Of a stretch of 32,650 bases of DNA, positions 30,591-32,650 are shown piece by piece. The translations under genes were made by a program, and so were the position numbers. The DNA comes from an uncultured Verrucomicrobiota bacterium (GTDB lineage: Bacteria > Verrucomicrobiota > Verrucomicrobiia > Verrucomicrobiales > Verrucomicrobiaceae). The stretch is taken from positions 1 through 32,650 of the forward strand of contig CAINXC010000150.1 of NCBI GenBank assembly GCA_903854655.1, read 5' to 3'. How positions within the stretch are numbered: position 1 is the stretch's first letter; each line of letters opens with the position of its first letter. The notes under the pieces were generated by a model, which had not been told where the DNA came from, made no database searches, and saw only the letters and a list, made by a program, of their open reading frames with translations.

Positions 30591-31521
30591 CACCAATTGC
30601 CAGCACCGTTTGGAAATGGGGGCTCTTCTGTTCGCGGTGCACGATCTTGGTTTCCACGTTCGCAAAGCCCGCCGCCTCCATCATGTCCAGCAGCTCAACT
30701 TCGGAGAAGCCCAGCCACACATCGGCGTATAGGGCACGGGCCTTGTCGAAGCTGTGCTTCAGGAGATCCAGCAGCACGAGCCGACCGCCGGGCTTGAGGA
30801 TGCGATGGGCGGAGGCAATGGCCTTCGCAGGCTGCTGTGCATGATGCAGCGCCTGGCTGAAAAGCACGAGGTCAACGCTGCCCGGCTCGATCGGCGGGTC
30901 TTCGATGTCCCCATGACGGAACTCCAGGTTGTCGAACGCGTGCTTTTTCGCGAGGTCCGCGCCATAGGCGACCATCTTCTCGGAGTTGTCCACGGCGATG
31001 ACCTTCTTCGCCCGCTGGGCCAGCAGTTGTGACAGCGTGCCTTCGCCAGCCCCCAGGTCGGCGATGACCATAGGCGGCATCAGCTTCAAGAGCGTCTCGG
31101 CGATGCCCTTCCACGAACGGCCCGGAATGTAGTGACGTCCAAATTTGCCAGCCAGCGCATCGAAGTAGGACTGGGCTGCATTCGCGCGCTTCTTGCGCAC
31201 CACCCGCAGGGCCGTGGCATCGCGCTTGGTTTCGCGAATCTCCATCCCCGCAGCTTCCACTATCCCCAGGAACCGCTCGTGGCTTTCCTGTTCGCGCGCC
31301 GTGGGCTTGGGCAGGCAGTACAGGCGGTTCTTGCCCGAGCGCCGGTCCTGCACCAGGCCTGCGGATTTGAGCTTGGCGAGCTGCGCGGAGATGTTCGACT
31401 GCGGCAACGTGAGAATGTCCTGCAACTCCGCCACGGACAGCTCCTCCTCGCGCAGCAGCAGGAGAATGCGCACGCGGGTGGAGTCCGCGATCAGGGAGAG
31501 GGATTTCAGGATGGAGGCCAC
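30577..31521 (-). CDS. ArsR-type repressor fused to a methyltransferase-like domain (SahR-like)
   Basis: A 314-residue protein. Residues 1-80 are a winged helix of the ArsR family (IADSTRVRILLLLREEELSV, LTLPQSNISAQLAKLKSAGL, RRSGKNRLYCLP). Residues about 115-310 are a SAM-methyltransferase fold with motif I VIADLGAGEGTL (152-163), the acidic EHGD-type HGDIEDPP and LHHAQQPAKAI, then ILKPGGRLVLLDL. Known SahR repressors of Proteobacteria have this architecture, sense S-adenosylhomocysteine with the methylase-like domain and repress SAM-cycle genes including metK. Here it diverges from metK across 132 bases holding two near-identical sites, which fits that role. GTG 31521 is preceded by GGGAGG, three bases away. 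A true methyltransferase with an ArsR domain is the alternative. Confidence 0.88.
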   Translation of the reverse strand: MASILKSLSLIADSTRVRILLLLREEELSVAELQDILTLPQSNISAQLAKLKSAGLVQDRRSGKNRLYCLPKPTAREQESHERFLGIVEAAGMEIRETKRDATALRVVRKKRANAAQSYFDALAGKFGRHYIPGRSWKGIAETLLKLMPPMVIADLGAGEGTLSQLLAQRAKKVIAVDNSEKMVAYGADLAKKHAFDNLEFRHGDIEDPPIEPGSVDLVLFSQALHHAQQPAKAIASAHRILKPGGRLVLLDLLKHSFDKARALYADVWLGFSEVELLDMMEAAGFANVETKIVHREQKSPHFQTVLAIGEKAP

Positions 31522-31533
31522 AATCCTCCCATC

Positions 31534-31560
31534 ATATCAACGCATCATGATTCTTCAATA
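31534..31560. promoter_or_regulatory. Candidate SahR-like operator, site 1
   Basis: ATATCAACGCATCA followed by TGATTCTTCAATA. It matches site 2 at 23 of 27 positions. It lies 13 bases upstream of the repressor's GTG start, so it would block that gene's own promoter or initiation. Confidence 0.65.
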
Positions 31561-31611
31561 CGAGAAATGACCAACGACTTCGCCATTGACGCCCGCCGTT
31601 TGCAATGGCAC

Positions 31612-31640
31612 ATATCAACGCATCACCATTTATCAATATA
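31612..31640. promoter_or_regulatory. Candidate SahR-like operator, site 2
   Basis: ATATCAACGCATCA followed by CCATTTATCAATATA. It is in the same orientation as site 1 and starts 78 bases from it, and it ends 13 bases before the metK ATG. Sites of the same sequence beside both divergent genes suggest one repressor controls both. Confidence 0.65.
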
Positions 31641-31653
31641 AACAGAAACCAAC

Positions 31654-32650
31654 ATGCCCAAGAGCTACATCTTCTCCTCTGAGTCCGTCGGCGAAGGCCA
31701 TCCCGACAAAGTCGCTGACACCATTTCCGACGCCGTTCTCGACGCCTGCCTCGCGCAGGACAAGAACAGCCGCGTCGCCTGCGAAACCTATGTGAAGAGC
31801 AACATCGCCATCGTCGGCGGCGAAATCACCACCAAGGCGAAGCTCGACTACGTGCAGATCGTCCGCGATGCCATCCGCGAGATCGGCTACGTCAACAACG
31901 ACGACGTGTTCCACGCCGACCAGGTGTTCGTGATGAACATCATCACTGCGCAGTCCCCCGACATCGCCCAGGGCGTGGACGCCAAGAAGGCCAAGGGCAA
32001 GAAGACCGCTGAACAGGGCGCCGGTGACCAGGGCCTGATGTTTGGTTACGCCTGCAACGAAACGCCTGAGCTGATGCCAGCGCCGATCATGTTCGCCCAT
32101 CGCCTGGGCCGCGAGCTGACCAAGATCCGCAAGGCTGGCAAGGTGGCCAAGTGGCTGCGCCCGGATGCCAAGAGCCAGGTTTCCGTCGAGTACGTGGATG
32201 GCAAGCCCACCCGCATCGTCAACGTGGTGATCTCCACCCAGCACGCCGCCAGCGTGGAGCACGCCGAGATCGAGAAGTTCTGCATCGAGCAGGTGATCAA
32301 GAAGGTGCTGCCGAAGAACATGCTCACCAAGGACACCGAGTTCCTCATCAATCCTACCGGCAAGTTCGTCGTCGGCGGCCCGCAGGGCGATACCGGCCTC
32401 ACCGGCCGCAAGATCATTGTGGACACCTACGGCGGCATGGGCCGTCACGGTGGTGGCGCCTTCTCCGGCAAGGACCCGTCGAAGGTGGACCGCAGCGCCG
32501 CTTACATGGGCCGCTGGGTGGCCAAGAACGTCGTCGCCGCCGGCCTCGCCGAGCGCTGCGAAGTGCAGTTCGCCTACGCCATCGGTCATCCTGACCCCGT
32601 GAGCGTTCACGTGGATACCTTCGGCACGCACCACAAGTCCGAAGACTCCA
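31654..32650 (+). CDS. metK: S-adenosylmethionine synthetase, truncated by the window end
   Basis: 332 residues are visible of about 390. MetK makes S-adenosylmethionine from methionine and ATP in the cytoplasm and supplies the methyl donor for the methyltransferases of this window. Motifs are complete as far as seen: [20 protein letters not shown] at the start (ATP/methionine binding), [12 protein letters not shown] (hexapeptide-type motif), [43 protein letters not shown] 31654 fits the family's [12 protein letters not shown] start; no Shine-Dalgarno is seen. The gene is divergent from the SahR-like repressor. Confidence 0.97.
   Translation, partial: MPKSYIFSSESVGEGHPDKVADTISDAVLDACLAQDKNSRVACETYVKSNIAIVGGEITTKAKLDYVQIVRDAIREIGYVNNDDVFHADQVFVMNIITAQSPDIAQGVDAKKAKGKKTAEQGAGDQGLMFGYACNETPELMPAPIMFAHRLGRELTKIRKAGKVAKWLRPDAKSQVSVEYVDGKPTRIVNVVISTQHAASVEHAEIEKFCIEQVIKKVLPKNMLTKDTEFLINPTGKFVVGGPQGDTGLTGRKIIVDTYGGMGRHGGGAFSGKDPSKVDRSAAYMGRWVAKNVVAAGLAERCEVQFAYAIGHPDPVSVHVDTFGTHHKSEDS

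Noticed and set aside
31567-31643. Short open frame (ATGACCAACGACTTCG...) between the SahR-like gene and metK, a possible leader peptide
   Set aside because: It has no Shine-Dalgarno, overlaps the second operator-like repeat and contains no run of regulatory codons (only scattered His). More likely chance.
31534-31653. SAM or SAH riboswitch before metK
   Set aside because: The 132-base gap lacks the paired stems of known SAM/SAH riboswitches; the two direct repeats and divergent repressor explain it better.

Overview
The window is GC-rich, densely coded DNA that looks like a verrucomicrobial chromosome (Verrucomicrobiota, Prosthecobacter/Verrucomicrobium-like). The evidence is a DUF1501 Tat-exported protein next to a large cytochrome-type DUF1549/DUF1553 (PSD1) protein, a Rhodopirellula/Verrucomicrobium-type ECF sigma factor translationally coupled to a FecR-like protein, few Shine-Dalgarno sequences, and many ATGA start/stop overlaps. 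No tRNA, rRNA or CRISPR array was seen, and no stretch over 300 bases lacks a gene.

Layout. (1) 1-115: the 3' end of a probable transposase. (2) 159-3492, minus strand: membrane fatty-acid desaturase-like protein, coniferyl-aldehyde-type aldehyde dehydrogenase, AraC regulator. (3) 3779-11922, plus strand: a lipid-modification cluster, DUF1365, cyclopropane-fatty-acid-synthase-like methyltransferase, DUF1475, DUF2062, DUF1295 reductase-like protein, a second CFA-like methyltransferase and a TPR lipid-cluster companion, followed by a beta-propeller protein and a secreted esterase. A small secreted carbohydrate-binding-like gene lies in it on the opposite strand. (4) 11933-14615, minus: MlaE-MlaF-MlaD lipid transporter. 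(5) 14743-21641: DUF1501 and PSD1 genes, divergent from the ECF sigma/FecR pair. (6) 21712-23642, minus: ArsR repressor, SdpI-DUF4019 fusion and Nudix hydrolase, with a palindromic operator upstream. (7) 23786-30567, plus: a five-gene peptide ABC transporter of the YejABEF type with atypical insertions in both permeases. (8) 30577-32650: a SahR-like ArsR-methyltransferase repressor divergent from metK (cut by the window end), with two near-identical direct-repeat sites between them.

How they fit together. Regions 2 to 4 share a membrane-lipid theme: desaturation, acyl-chain methylation/cyclopropanation, and lipid transport between membranes. Regions 6 and 8 are each an ArsR-type repressor next to its likely operator and target. 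The most unusual signals are two inverted repeats built of degenerate heptamers (AGTGCNN and AAGATNC). Both lie inside coding sequence: one adds about 27 residues to the PSD1 protein, the other encodes most of the signal peptide of the YejA-like binding protein. They look like two families of one class of short mobile palindromic element that can become protein-coding.
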